Both the position numbers and the translations under genes were made by a program. From assembly GCA_026120035.1 (NCBI GenBank), contig JALRME010000010.1, forward strand, positions 992,001-1,056,000: a DNA stretch of 64,000 bases. Direction: 5' to 3'. The notes under the pieces were generated by a model. It was given only the letters and a program-made list of their open reading frames with translations. It did not search any database and was not told the origin of the DNA. Position 1 is the first letter of the stretch, and each line of letters begins with the position of its first letter. Source of the stretch: Coleophoma eucalyptorum. Its lineage: Eukaryota; Ascomycota; Leotiomycetes; Helotiales; Dermateaceae. This document shows positions 12,886 to 24,322 of the stretch, piece after piece.

Positions 12886-15800
12886 TCACTCCCATTCCTC
12901 CTCAAACCCCCCTTGAATGACTACCACCTCCCCGTTCCTTGGACAATAAAATGTCCCATCCCTCAGAACTGTCGCTAAATTCAACTGCGCCATCTCCCTC
13001 GAATCAAATGGCAACAAGAAATGTTTCCTGATATCCAAACCATCCACATCATCCAGTGGCCATGTGCATACCCAGAACTGGGTATCAACGAAGACCAAAG
13101 TGTCCTTACATTTGACCTCTCGTCTTAAAGCCGAGCTGTCGATCAGGCCAATCGATAGTCGGATGCATTTGAGCACAAAAGATGGAAGTTGATCCTGGAG
13201 CTGACTTGTAGCCTTATGTGAACTAGGATGTGGAACTATAATGACCTTACTTGTCTGACGGAATCCCCAAGGGCATTTGGCTGAGAGAACCAAGAGACTA
13301 CCGTCTGCGGTCGCAACAACTCGGTCGACGGGTTCTTTAACCTCATTTATATGCATACCATTCAATGCAGCTAATAACGAGGTTCTGTCTTCGCCGAACA
13401 TAAGTGTTTCAACCAGTGACAGATCAGACCACTTCAAAACTTGAAGGCCGTTGAAAGTCAATCCGAGGATCAAGTTTTCGTTGAGTGGATCATTGAAATA
13501 ATGTTGTTTATGGAGCGCTGGATATGCGAGGGTAGATTTCGAGTCGAAACAATGAAGCTGAAGTTGATCTATTGTCCTTACCAAGAGACTGTTTCCATCC
13601 GGAGAAAACAACAACTGAATAGCTGGAGATGATAGCAATTTATCAAGAAGCTGTGTTGACAATTTTGCATCTCGTACTAAGACTCGACCGCTGAGATCTG
13701 CAGAAGCAACACGAGCCCCATCGGAGCTCACGGCTAAACAATGGCTTACTATATTTTGTTGGATGCTTTTTGCAACTGTGCCATCTTGCCAGACCTGAAT
13801 GAGGCTACCTGCCTCATCCGCTGAATAAAATGAGCGATCACTGGGATAGACAGCCAATGCGGAGATCGGTTCTTCCATCTTCATCCCACTGATTGGGCTG
13901 ACCGACGATTCTTGTAATGTTGCAGGGTTAGAGCTAGATACGTCACTATCCCTTTCTTCTTCTTCTGCCAGTCTCACCAAAGCATTTGGCTGCCAGATAT
14001 TCATCATTGACAAGCGCATATCATACACGCACCGGCCATCTGGTGATATAGCTAGCGCGGAGCTCTGAGATGCAGCCTGGACCTGATACACCAGAGCACG
14101 CGTGTAGAAGTTCCAGACTTGGAGAGTTCCATCTGCCTGTGCCGTTGCAAAAAGACCACCGCTGGGACTACATGCAATTTCCGAGGCACAAATATTGACA
14201 GATTCATGCTTATTATTCTCAGGATGCCATATGAAGACGCAACCACCATTGAAAATGCCGATCAGGTGGCCACTGGCTGCATTCCATTGCATTCTTACAG
14301 CCTCTGAAGAGCAAGACTGCATTGCAGATTTGTTTCCACCGCGAAAACAGCGTGCAACAAGTTGAAACCCATCAGTTGTCCACACTGATATTGGCGAGTC
14401 TTTGTATGCAAAGGCTATTTGAGAGCCATCCGGCTTGAATCTGACAATAGTCGGGGTAGAAGTTATACCAGGAAAGCTTATGTCTGGTACCACAGGGTCA
14501 TATTGAGCAGCATTGGTGACTGCAACGTTGCGTATAATATTGTTATCCGAGTACGTCAAAACTCTCAGATCTCCCTCAGTGAAACAGGCATCAAGGACTC
14601 GCGCACCTTCGGTGTTCTCAAAACTGTAAAGCTTCTCGTTGTCGAACAAATTCCAGATTGTCGTGTATTTTACTCCACAGGCTAGTAGAGTGCTCCCTAG
14701 GACACTCATTCGAGCACAGAGTATTTCATCGCCATCCTTCAGGGACATGAATGTCTCGCATGTCGAGGCATGGAATGCCGTTAAACGGTTTCCAGAATCC
14801 GTAACAACAAAATACTCCTCGGAACAAGTAACACTCCGGATTTCGGGCGCATCTTCAAGAACGAACTTGGCGAGATAGTCGTCCCAGTAATCTTTGTTGC
14901 CCGTAATGGTTAACGGTGAATCGCATCCAAATGTCTGTCTAAGGATCGAGTTCTTGGGGCAGAACTCTGCGAGTCTATAAATCAATTCTGGGTATTGACT
15001 GATATCTCTGCCAAATTTGCCCACAATTTTGACGAGATCCACAGTCCATTTCCGTAGAATATCTTCTTCCATTAATGCCGAGTATAATGGGTTTTCCGCG
15101 CGATCTTCCTCGAATTTGTCAGCAAGGAAGGTTGATAACATCTTGGATGCATAGGTGATGCATTTCAGCTGATCTGTAACCGCTAGTGCATTAATCCACA
15201 CCAATAACGCTGGCCCTTGAAAGAATTTGAGAAGCAACTTTGTAGATTTCAGGCTTTCATAAGCACGACTTTTTCCTAAATGATACGGCCAGTTCGTCGC
15301 AGAATATTCCAGCATCTCATTGCTCTCTGGCCGATTGAGCCGCAACCTTGCGCTCGGATCCATCAATATCTCAAGACACCTACAGAACAACATGTGGTTG
15401 CCACGCTTAGGCTCCACTGCCAACCAAGGGTGTGGAGAGCTTAGCAAGAACTCGAGTGCTGACGAGTGAATCAATTCCACCGATGTTGTGTTCTGATCCA
15501 CCGCGATAAGCTCTCCACAGCTATTTGAAATTGTCCAGCTTAGATTCAAGATCTTTCTGGCAGGATCTATGGCCTCTTGTAACATCGGTAGCTTTATGAT
15601 ACGTGAAGAACATGCCACCCAAGTCAGAATCTTGTTTGCCAAAATCAGCTCCTCTGGCCTTGTAATCTTGTGGTCAAGATCGGCTTGAATATATTCGAAC
15701 AAACTTCGTAGTTCTTGAGGAAGACCATCAATTGTATCCTCGATCTCCTCGCGGGTATTACACTGGAGTGCTTTCCTCACAATGACAGACGCCCAAAGAA

Positions 15801-17499
15801 AGTTGCCATTTGCCCTCTCAATGATTCTACGTATCACCTGATCCTTGAGCGCCTGTCCCCATCGATTTTCGGTTTTCCGTAGCTTATACACAACGTAACG
15901 CGCCAGGTCAGTTTGATTCGGATCACAGTACTTGACCTGAGCTTCCTGAAGCGATAAAGTGGTACACAAAAGTGAAGGATTTAGCAGATGAAAATGCGGT
16001 GCTAATTCCTGATGACGCCCTGTGATGAGGATACGTAGTTGCATATTGAGTTGTGTCAAGCCCTCCAATGTATTTAGCACATGAGACGGTGAATTTGCTG
16101 CATCAAGACTGTCAATCACCCAATATATTGGACATGAGAAGTGGACCTTGGAGAGCATGCCTAGAAATAGCTTTTGCCATAATACTCGAGCATCGGATTT
16201 TGGCGTAATGACTCCTTTCTTGACGAGCTTTATGACCCGGCGTTGGTAATCCTGAGAATAAGCTGATAGTTGGTATGCCAGAGAACGAAGGAGGTTGTTG
16301 AACCTCTTCTTGCTCAAGTTGGAATGGCGGAAAAAGAAAAACTGGCATGGCATACCGTGCTGCTGCAAATGATGAATGATAAATGAAGAGAGCACGGATT
16401 TTCCGACTCCAGGGGGTCCGTGAATCCATAGTATAGTAGGTGTTTGTGATGTCCCAAACATCCATTTTTTAAAATCTGGAGTATTGGTAAGCCACGAGCA
16501 AGTCCCTGGCATTTGCTGTTCACTGAAAACCTCTAGATCTTCAGTGATTTGCCCATCCCCCACGTCAAGAGCTTGCTGCAGCTCATCAGGAACCTCGCTA
16601 TCGATTGAAGCCTCGCTAATGATCCTCTTTCGTTGAAAGCGGCGAGCAAGTGAGCGAAGCATATCCTTAATAGTCAAGTAGGATTCGTCGCTAGGACTTT
16701 CAAACTTAGCAATAGAGCGATGATTAGCATTTAGAGGCGCAGATATTTCATCGCGATAGCCAAGGACAGCCGAGTCTTTGCCTACAATTAATACCTTTGT
16801 AGGTCCCACAGAAGTCTCCAAGGTCTCGAAGAATGATATTAACTGAAGCTTTGTGAAGTGATTCCGAAATTGATCATTAATAGCTTGCAGAGACATAGAA
16901 TTTCGTTGCAATTCAGAAATAAACTGCTTTGATCCTTGACCAAATGGGCTGACGGATAGAATTCTGTTCAGTGTGTTGGAGAAATCATTTCCACGATGAG
17001 GAGTAGCAAGAAATACAATGCTACACCAATTCTGGACGATGTCCTTGAACTGCGGATCATTCAGACCAAGGATATAGGCTTGCTTCGTAACAAGCCCGCC
17101 CATAGAATGCACAACAAAGATGATAGGGATCTTGCCTAAGTTCGACTCGTCGGCTTGTTCATGGATTTTCAAGCGTAGCAACAAGTCCCTAGCAAAATCG
17201 GCGATATTTAAGGTGCTTGATGAGTTGCGGTCAGTAGGAAATCCGTTGTAGCCGAATGAGGAGATTCTGGCGCCAGAAAGGCCGCGCTCTCTTGGCAGCC
17301 ATTCTTTCGGCCAAAAATTGCTCAGATCATTGTCAAAGGTCCAAGTTGCGCGGCTAGATCCACCAAGTCCATGGACAAAGATGATGTCGATAGTAGGTTC
17401 TGATAGAGGGAGGTGAAGGACTGTCAGGCCAAGGGGATCATCGCGTCTTCGGCGAATGCGCTCACTCGGCGTTTCTGAAGAGGTGGGAGATTCTACCAT
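12886..17499 (-). CDS. Lipase-like / NACHT / WD40 NLR protein
   Basis: A 1537-aa intronless fungal NLR with three parts. Residues about 38-275 form a PGAP1/LipA-like alpha/beta hydrolase: IIFVHGLGGSSRATW, nucleophile elbow VVHSMGGL with Ser132, ATPHRG, and a likely catalytic His at 260 (NANHRSIAKF). Residues about 330-640 form a NACHT-type NTPase with Walker A WIHGPPGVGKS (about 358-368) and Walker B YWVIDSLDAA. From about 870 to 1500 there are degenerate WD40-like repeats, for example FATAQADGTLQVWNF and ISPDGRCVYDMR. In this class the hydrolase is the presumed effector, NACHT the switch and the WD40 region the sensor (family knowledge). The full catalytic set suggests an active enzyme, but that is inference. 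The start codon gives MVESPTSSET; stops upstream limit the frame. Confidence 0.93.
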   Translation of the reverse strand: MVESPTSSETPSERIRRRRDDPLGLTVLHLPLSEPTIDIIFVHGLGGSSRATWTFDNDLSNFWPKEWLPRERGLSGARISSFGYNGFPTDRNSSSTLNIADFARDLLLRLKIHEQADESNLGKIPIIFVVHSMGGLVTKQAYILGLNDPQFKDIVQNWCSIVFLATPHRGNDFSNTLNRILSVSPFGQGSKQFISELQRNSMSLQAINDQFRNHFTKLQLISFFETLETSVGPTKVLIVGKDSAVLGYRDEISAPLNANHRSIAKFESPSDESYLTIKDMLRSLARRFQRKRIISEASIDSEVPDELQQALDVGDGQITEDLEVFSEQQMPGTCSWLTNTPDFKKWMFGTSQTPTILWIHGPPGVGKSVLSSFIIHHLQQHGMPCQFFFFRHSNLSKKRFNNLLRSLAYQLSAYSQDYQRRVIKLVKKGVITPKSDARVLWQKLFLGMLSKVHFSCPIYWVIDSLDAANSPSHVLNTLEGLTQLNMQLRILITGRHQELAPHFHLLNPSLLCTTLSLQEAQVKYCDPNQTDLARYVVYKLRKTENRWGQALKDQVIRRIIERANGNFLWASVIVRKALQCNTREEIEDTIDGLPQELRSLFEYIQADLDHKITRPEELILANKILTWVACSSRIIKLPMLQEAIDPARKILNLSWTISNSCGELIAVDQNTTSVELIHSSALEFLLSSPHPWLAVEPKRGNHMLFCRCLEILMDPSARLRLNRPESNEMLEYSATNWPYHLGKSRAYESLKSTKLLLKFFQGPALLVWINALAVTDQLKCITYASKMLSTFLADKFEEDRAENPLYSALMEEDILRKWTVDLVKIVGKFGRDISQYPELIYRLAEFCPKNSILRQTFGCDSPLTITGNKDYWDDYLAKFVLEDAPEIRSVTCSEEYFVVTDSGNRLTAFHASTCETFMSLKDGDEILCARMSVLGSTLLACGVKYTTIWNLFDNEKLYSFENTEGARVLDACFTEGDLRVLTYSDNNIIRNVAVTNAAQYDPVVPDISFPGITSTPTIVRFKPDGSQIAFAYKDSPISVWTTDGFQLVARCFRGGNKSAMQSCSSEAVRMQWNAASGHLIGIFNGGCVFIWHPENNKHESVNICASEIACSPSGGLFATAQADGTLQVWNFYTRALVYQVQAASQSSALAISPDGRCVYDMRLSMMNIWQPNALVRLAEEEERDSDVSSSNPATLQESSVSPISGMKMEEPISALAVYPSDRSFYSADEAGSLIQVWQDGTVAKSIQQNIVSHCLAVSSDGARVASADLSGRVLVRDAKLSTQLLDKLLSSPAIQLLFSPDGNSLLVRTIDQLQLHCFDSKSTLAYPALHKQHYFNDPLNENLILGLTFNGLQVLKWSDLSLVETLMFGEDRTSLLAALNGMHINEVKEPVDRVVATADGSLLVLSAKCPWGFRQTSKVIIVPHPSSHKATSQLQDQLPSFVLKCIRLSIGLIDSSALRREVKCKDTLVFVDTQFWVCTWPLDDVDGLDIRKHFLLPFDSREMAQLNLATVLRDGTFYCPRNGEVVVIQGGFEEEWE

Positions 17500-19019
17500 A
17501 AAGTCTGAACTGGAAGCTGAAGTGCCGGAAGGTCGACGTAGCCAAGATGATTGATTCTATTTAATGTGAGCCTCGCCGTTCTTGGGGTTTGGTATCGCCT
17601 TACCATTTTGAGCCCGACGGCGTTCATGTGCAGCCTCACCCAACGCCTCCTTTAACCCTAAATTGCTCAGTTTCTTGGGCGCACCAAGTAACAATTAATT
17701 TGAACGATGTTAGACCATAGGTAACACAGCTGAAGGTTATTCGAGCGATTCTTCTGCACACGTCGAACTATGAGGGTGTCAGATAACAAGAGTCAGCAGT
17801 CCGCCTCACAGAGTAGGTTCCTGGTAAGACTGCAGCCTGCGAGCCTCGCCATGATTGTAGGTAACCCGATGATTCGCTGGTTGCATTGGTTGTGACAGGG
17901 TGTGATGCTCAGCCGCAACGAGTTGGCCGTAGAGGCATGCCGGGGAAGCTGAAATCTGCCCCGCATTTCAATGTCACATTGAAGTCAGCTGCTTCTTGCA
18001 CTCTCGGTGTGCACTAGGCAGTGCATAACAAATATTAAGCTCTTCCACTGCCGGTATTGCTAAGCTGGTGTAAGGGTTGATAAGGAAGGAATAATAGCCT
18101 ACTGCGATACTATGGCTTGTCGTGGATAGATGTAAGTACTGAGTTGTATGAACCTTTCTCTCGTGGAAGTGAGGCTGAGGATAAAGATAAGCTCCCACGG
18201 CCCGATACCGCACTTCTTTTGGGTTTTCACTTGGGGTCTACGGAATCACTCTCTCAGTGTCGCGGTCCGGAAATGTTGATATCTCACTTAGATCGAGTTT
18301 TGTCACTAGGCAAACAACAGCAAGCAAAACAACTTAAAACTCCTAGGCAAGAAGCATAAAGAATTGTAGAAGATCTGGAAAGTATGAGGGTCTCCCTTAT
18401 CGACCCTGTGGATCGCATTGTTCGTCCTCATTATAGCATTATATTCCAATCTTCCCAACGACGAGGGAGACGTTGTGTTTTGGAGTCCTGGAGCAGACAG
18501 AAGCTTAGACACCCAATGATTGTGACTTGTTCTCGGGAGTGGCAAAGAAATGCCAGCAATAGGCAGAGCGGACAGCAAAGTAATCGGCAGTCATACCATT
18601 CGCCCCTACATCCCTTTCACAGGGGCTCTCAAGTGTGAGCCTAATGCTGTTGTTGCTAGGCTCTAGGATTTCAGACCTTCCCTGATCAACGTCCGTGGTA
18701 TTCATAGACTCCTAGAAGCCTCTTGTTCTCATTGGAGCAATTTCAAGATTTCTCTGGCTCTTGGAGGATACATTATATGAGCATACTTGTCCTACTTGTA
18801 TCATTCGAACTCCTCCTTGACCAAAAGAGTGACAGTCCGTGTAAACTTCTGGACGGTCTGGTATTCCTGCCATGCAGCACGCCACAATCTTATATAGCGA
18901 ACTCTACTCTAATCTCAGATAATTGTAAGGACCTGCGATCCGACGTCCTCGAACCATACGAGATTTCTTAATGCAGCTTCAAAGACTTCATAGCTATTCT
19001 AATCTTTCTCCACTTTCGT
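17500..19019. other. 1.5 kb intergenic upstream of the NACHT gene
   Basis: This contains the presumed promoter of the NACHT gene next to 17499. Short open frames on both strands between 17974 and 18971 show no domain, no splice-consistent extension and no long coding bias. I see no supportable gene. Confidence 0.4.
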
Positions 19020-19790
19020 CAGACCAAACAAACCAGCCCGTCGATAAGTCGACTAAGCATCTTGACATCTAAAAAGTAAGAGCCCTGTATGCACTGGGCC
19101 CCAATGTGTCTTAAAATACCTCACCCAATACCTGGCATCTTGGATCTCTAGACAGTATACATGCACTGAGATACCTGCACAAGACCCTTCAGGCGCATAC
19201 TCCTGGCTATCGGCAATGGTCTGGGTATTGCCAACCAATGAAAGGCCATTTGTAGATTCAATTGTTTGCGTCGAGATTTTCCACTGTGCAGTTTTCAGAC
19301 GGCCTCTAACTTTCAGGTATGCGGTTGATATAGTCCATAGCGGTCGCTACCAACAGGGTACTAAACGCTGTGGTCAAGGATTTCCAAACGAATATCAGCT
19401 GGCATTGAAGCGAAGGTCGTGAGCATAAAAGGGCTTTGAATCGAGACCCATGACCAAGACGGTCCAATGAACTCACTTAGCCTGTATTTTCATTGTGTAT
19501 CGAGGCCTATTTTCCATAGCAGCTGTTGCGTTAGGTTTATCGACTACAGACCCGCAACATAATCCCCAATTCCAGGACAATTTCGACTAAGCTCTTTTGC
19601 AATACATGAGAGCGCAGGCAAGCGATCCTGAGGGTCTGAAAGCTTGCGTTTGTTGAGATCCTTACATAAACTATACCAGCGCTGGGTCTGCTCAACCACA
19701 TCTGAATTGATATCTAAGTGACCGAAATCAGATGTCTCAAATGATCGGTATCCCCTTAACACGCTGTCATCAATCATATTGACGCTGTAC
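19020..19790 (-). pseudogene. HET-family protein relic (C-terminal part)
   Basis: This is a decayed 3' portion of a heterokaryon-incompatibility (HET) family gene. On the minus strand the first frame gives DPQDRLPALSCIAKEL and GDYVAGL, then a TAG where HET proteins normally have Trp (AGLW), then LTQQLLW, GPSWSWVSIQSPF, LEILDHSV-stop, and YPVGSDRYGL. A frameshift is needed to continue with LKVRGRLKTAQWKIS, followed by a HET-like tail (HVYCLEIQDARYW, GLLLFRC). The order and spacing of these motifs follow the region downstream of the HET domain in intact family members. The N-terminal HET domain itself is absent upstream. The TGG-to-TAG change fits C:G to T:A decay. The exact ends are approximate. 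Confidence 0.75.
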
Positions 19791-20709
19791 GAGCATCGGA
19801 ATCAAAACAACGGGGTAGGACAATCATGGTATTCACTACTGTTACTATTATATTTATAAGCCAACTTCAACATTAAGGTCTTTGGAGATAATTCGTATAC
19901 TGACTGAATATATATGGTAGAAACCACTTTCTTTCCTTACCTCACTGTTTGCATTAAATATTATATCCTTTCCTCATGTAGATGGCAATATAAAGTATAA
20001 GCCAAGTTGGATATTCCCAATAATGTGTATGTATAAGGTAATTACCTGGAAGTACAGTGGCAAGCTAATCTGTCATCTCTCTGAAGTTGGAGTTACCACA
20101 GCTATTTCGGTGCCCACGGTGCTATTAGCTCGCTACGGCGGTCGTAACAGGCAGTCATTCTTATTTGCACTATCGCAGACAGCGTTAAGATTGCAAAGAT
20201 CTTTAGAGACGCTCTCGAAGAGGTAGACACTTAGAAATGGAAAGATGGAAAACAGAATGACAGAAGCCAGTGACCTTGAAGACATTACAAGCAACAGAAA
20301 TAATTGAATCCAATATCATTAGCAAAGCTAAAAGAAACACAATATCGATCATTGTGGAGGAAAGCTCAGCCGTGACCCTCTCTGCGAAGGAAGACAGGAA
20401 AGGTAGGCGATGCAGAGCAAGACATAGAGAAGGTGAGAGAGATTATCACACATCGGGGTAGAAATAATAAACTAAAGAAATCCTCAAGAACGCGTATTAA
20501 GTTCCAGTAGTTTGAGAGCATCTTATCATTCTTTATGATGATGAATATTATTGTTGTTGTTGTAGTTGCACTGCAGTTATTGAAGCTCATATGGTCTGCA
20601 GGTTGTCAGGAGCTTGACTTCCACATCCGAGCTTGCATTTAATCTTTCCTATGAAATAGTCTCAGAGATGTTTAATAAAAGGCTGTTCAGACAGCTTCTT
20701 TCATTGAAT
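19791..20709. other. 0.9 kb intergenic
   Basis: This stretch lies between the HET relic and the 3' end of the Ser/Thr-rich membrane protein gene. It is AT-rich with short purine-rich runs around 20225-20440 and an AAC/GTT triplet run (ttgttgttgttgt) near 20550. I see no coding region. Confidence 0.4.
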
Positions 20710-22565
20710 TCACTCTCGAGGCCATGTAGTATTACGTCTATCTACATCTGGATACTGAGGAACATCCATTGACTGTACATTGTAAGAGCCGGGAGCCAGC
20801 CCGTAGTCTGACTGTGGATTTACCCATCTTTCTGGGTCGTATACAGCTCCAATTGGCATTGGAGTTGGAACAAAAATAGGTAGATTGACTTCTGTCTCCG
20901 TGTTTACATCCTCCTTATCACTTGGCCAGACTGTGGCACGCCTACCAGAATAATATTCCGGAGGACCAGTATTTAGCGGCGGTGTATAATTCGAAGTGGG
21001 ACCCGGCCCAGAAGCCACTCCATAACCTTGTTGTGTATACATCTGATTCTCCGGATCATCTTTGCCTCCTTTCTGCATTGACGCCGGAACATATAAAGGG
21101 GATTCAAATTCTGCGTTCTTGGGTATTTTTTAGCATTTGCTGATATTATCAAGCGTGTACACTATTCACTGACCCTGCCAACTCCTGGTGTTGCCCCCCA
21201 TGTATTTTTATCACCAACTATTACTGTCTCACCCATTCCAGGGATGTTAGGGCTAGCATGTGCGCTTGTAACTTTCGGTCCGCTAGCTTTCGGCTTTCCT
21301 CGAATACATCTCCACACCAAGGTGCCCAGAATCGCAGCTCCAACTATTATCAAGTTAGTAGGAAGTCGTTTGGTAGAGAGAGAGAAAGCATGTACTAAGA
21401 ATTGCGATCAAGATCAGAACAGTCCCAAACCCGGATCCGGAGTTGGATTCAGTGACAGAAGCTGTGCTGGAGGATGAAGCGGATGACAGAGCTGCGGTGG
21501 CTACTGCACTTGTGGACAACTGTGATTTCCAGTATTTAGCATGTATATAAGTTGACAGGGGGTTCATCAACTGACAGTTGATACTCCTGCTTTTGGAAGT
21601 GAAGTTGTTGTGGATGACAACGTTGTTGCTGCTTTGCTTGTCGCTGCTGCGTGGCTTGTCGCTGACTAAAATTTTGATAAACTCAGTACTGATATATGTA
21701 GAAGAGGAAATGCTCTTAGACTAACCGTTGATGCTCCAGTGGAAGACGAAGATGTTGTAGCCTTTGATAGGGATAATTAGTGGGCTGGTATGAAGCGCAA
21801 GTGTAGGAAACTTACAATTGTGGCTGAAGATGAAGATGTAATGGGAGTAGAACTTGAGCTTTGGATAATAGCCTAGAATGTATGAGTTTGATGTGAAATA
21901 GAGCCCCGAAGTCAGGAATCAAATCGTACCGATGAAGAAGACGAGATGGCAGTCGAAAATGAACTTTGGATAACAGCCTAAAAGGGGTGAGATTGAAGTC
22001 GGGTATCGGAGCCAGAAACCAGTACGGACCTTTGACGAAGATGTGACTGAAGTAGAGGTTGTGCTCTGGATAACTGGTCCTGCAGAGGTCAAAGTTGATG
22101 ATGAAGCTGTTGGGTTAGATAAAGTTGTCTGTAGCATGTCAGCCCCAATTTCAAAGCCTTGCTATCATCGCATTAACTCACTGCGGTAAAAGTCCCGGCA
22201 GTGGAAATCGTTTGAAAAACAGTTACACTAGTACTGAGCCATTCCGTTACAGTTGTACCGGCTTTATTCGCGCAGTTCTTTGCATCTACTGTATGGTGCT
22301 TGGATCCATCCTTGTGGCGCTTGCTAACTGCAGTACAGCTGTCACTAGCATTCTTGTCCTTGCTGTCCTTGCCCCTTTTGCTATTTTTGCGAGCTCCAAG
22401 AACTTCATGAGGTCGGTCCGTGGTCGACATGGATCGCAATCCCAAGTTCGATTCTTGTAGATTTCGGGAAGCCACAGTCCTGCGAATCGTTTTCCTATCA
22501 AGCATATTTGGGAGCCTCCCAAGTCTGTTGATTTCCACGTTGTCCGATTCAACCGTCCTTCCCAA
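20710..22565 (-). CDS. Ser/Thr-rich single-pass membrane protein with duplicated mini-exons
   Basis: A predicted type I surface protein; function unknown. Nine exons join in phase: 22182-22565, 22030-22128, 21930-21977, 21816-21872, 21726-21761, 21576-21665, 21396-21519, 21174-21343 and 20710-21117. Most introns are phase 0. The N-terminal part is basic (SKRGKDSKDKN) and ends TTVTEWLSTSVTVFQTIST, a style common in fungal wall proteins. A Ser/Thr stalk follows, then one hydrophobic helix (GTVLILIAILIGAAILGTLV), a basic stop-transfer (WRCIRGKPK) and a Pro/Gly/Tyr-rich tail of about 190 aa. The layout resembles wall-stress sensor or mucin-like proteins, but no WSC or other domain is seen. The 5' exon is unresolved: no ATG opens this frame. 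A candidate signal-peptide exon starts at 22713 (MLCGPAISFMVSFFL) and would splice in phase at 22565. Confidence 0.62.
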
Positions 22566-22713
22566 CTGCAAATTGAACACTGGGTCACCGCCCGTGAAAG
22601 GAATATATTAATAGAGGAGAATAACGAAAAGGAAAAGTAATGACTTCAGATCAACTGAAAAGACATGACAAGAAAGAAAGAAACCATGAATGAGATGGCA
22701 GGACCGCAAAGCA

Positions 22714-24322
22714 TGGCAAAGCGCTGGCTCTTACATGTATAAAAGTGCCGAAATCCGTGGTGATACAGATTCGGATCGGGGGTCCCACCAATGAGTATGG
22801 TGGACTTTTCACTTGAAAGGTTCAAAGTGTTAAAATACCCACATGATCTACCGAAGCACCCTTGAGTATCGCCAAGACTTGCAGCTTTCACGAAAGATCT
22901 GTACAATGGGTGGGCTTGAAGACTGTTCTCAGATCACTGAATAGCCGGCAGGAAACATAAGCAATACGTCAGCCGAACTTCAGTTTTGCCGATTATCTGA
23001 TTATAGAAGATCTCTTTGGCTTATACCGTACATTTGTGGAGAGTTTCGTGACAGGCGGCTCGCTTGAAACGGCTTGGCGTTTTTGACAACTTCAGAATAT
23101 CCTGAAACACGACTGAATGGGCGTCATTAGCCTACATTTTCCCACTTCTTTTCCTGAAAATGTAAGTAGTGCCGACGCATTGAACTTCACACGATTGTGG
23201 GCGACTTTTAACGGAAAGGGGTCGGTTAAATTGTACTGAAAACTATGGCAAACCTACAAACCCTGTCGACACATCAGACAATTCCCATCGGTTCTGTATA
23301 AGCTTTGCGCCTGAAATGGTGTGAGAGTGGACAGTATCTTATCTGTTAATCAATCTGGAGCTCACTCGTTTAGCCCTATGTCGGACATCGGTCTTTCTTC
23401 ACCTGCGTCCATTATGCTAGTTTTCAATCAGTACAAGAGGTACCAATAGCATGCCTTGAGCTTCAGCGATTTCTTCTTAAACATTGATATCTAGAGAGGC
23501 CTTAATGAAAGGCCTAAGAATCAATCAGTTTAGAGTAGGTGTATGTTATATTGGAGTCGTTCTGTTTCCATTTTCCAGTATAGAGCAAGGTTTCATAAGT
23601 ATGGTGTCGTAATTTTTGTTTGATTCACCAGCTAGAGGATCCGTTGCAGCCGGTCCTACTTGCCAAGCACGATATTAGATAATCTCATTTAGCCGATCTA
23701 TGTTAGAGGCCATACCGGTCCTCTAATATATGTACTTATGCCTTTGACCGTTATTAGCAGTTGCAACGCGGCGGATTTGCGCGTGGCGGCGATCTATAGC
23801 CAACAATAGTTCTTAATTCAATGATAATATTCGATTCTTGAGAGCAACAAGGTCTTAATTCACAAACTATACTACTAGGTACTAAATGTAGAACCTTTAT
23901 TGCACCTTGTTTTAGATATTTGGGCAGCAGTTGATCTTGCATCCTATGTCCTCTTACATTTAATTTACACCACGCTTAGTTTTCGTAGGTGTAACATTCT
24001 TTCTGTTATAACAAGAGTGTGATAGATGTTACGCGTATTAGATCAAACGACTATTTGACCCTGTTTCTATAATGTTGTGAATTTTCATTTGGCTTTGTTT
24101 AATAGAGCTTACGAAAAGAGCGTTGCGATCCGTTTCTTAATCGCTCAAGATATGGGCCTTGAGACTAGAGTCACACCCAACTTTGATTTATTACTGGTAA
24201 ATAATAGACCTTATTAACTACAGCGGAGTTAATAGCTCCAGAATTAACCTCATTTACATTTCTGACGGACAAAAGGTTGATCCTGCTAAAAGGTAGATTT
24301 GGATTCCAACGGGCCATACTTT
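22714..24322. other. 1.6 kb intergenic, AT-rich
   Basis: This contains the presumed promoter of the membrane-protein gene and the 3' flank of the ABCC gene. A small hairpin (AGGCCTT/AAGGCCT) sits at about 23496-23515. The segment 23450-24300 is AT-rich and TpA-rich. No gene or recognisable transposon domain was found. Confidence 0.4.
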
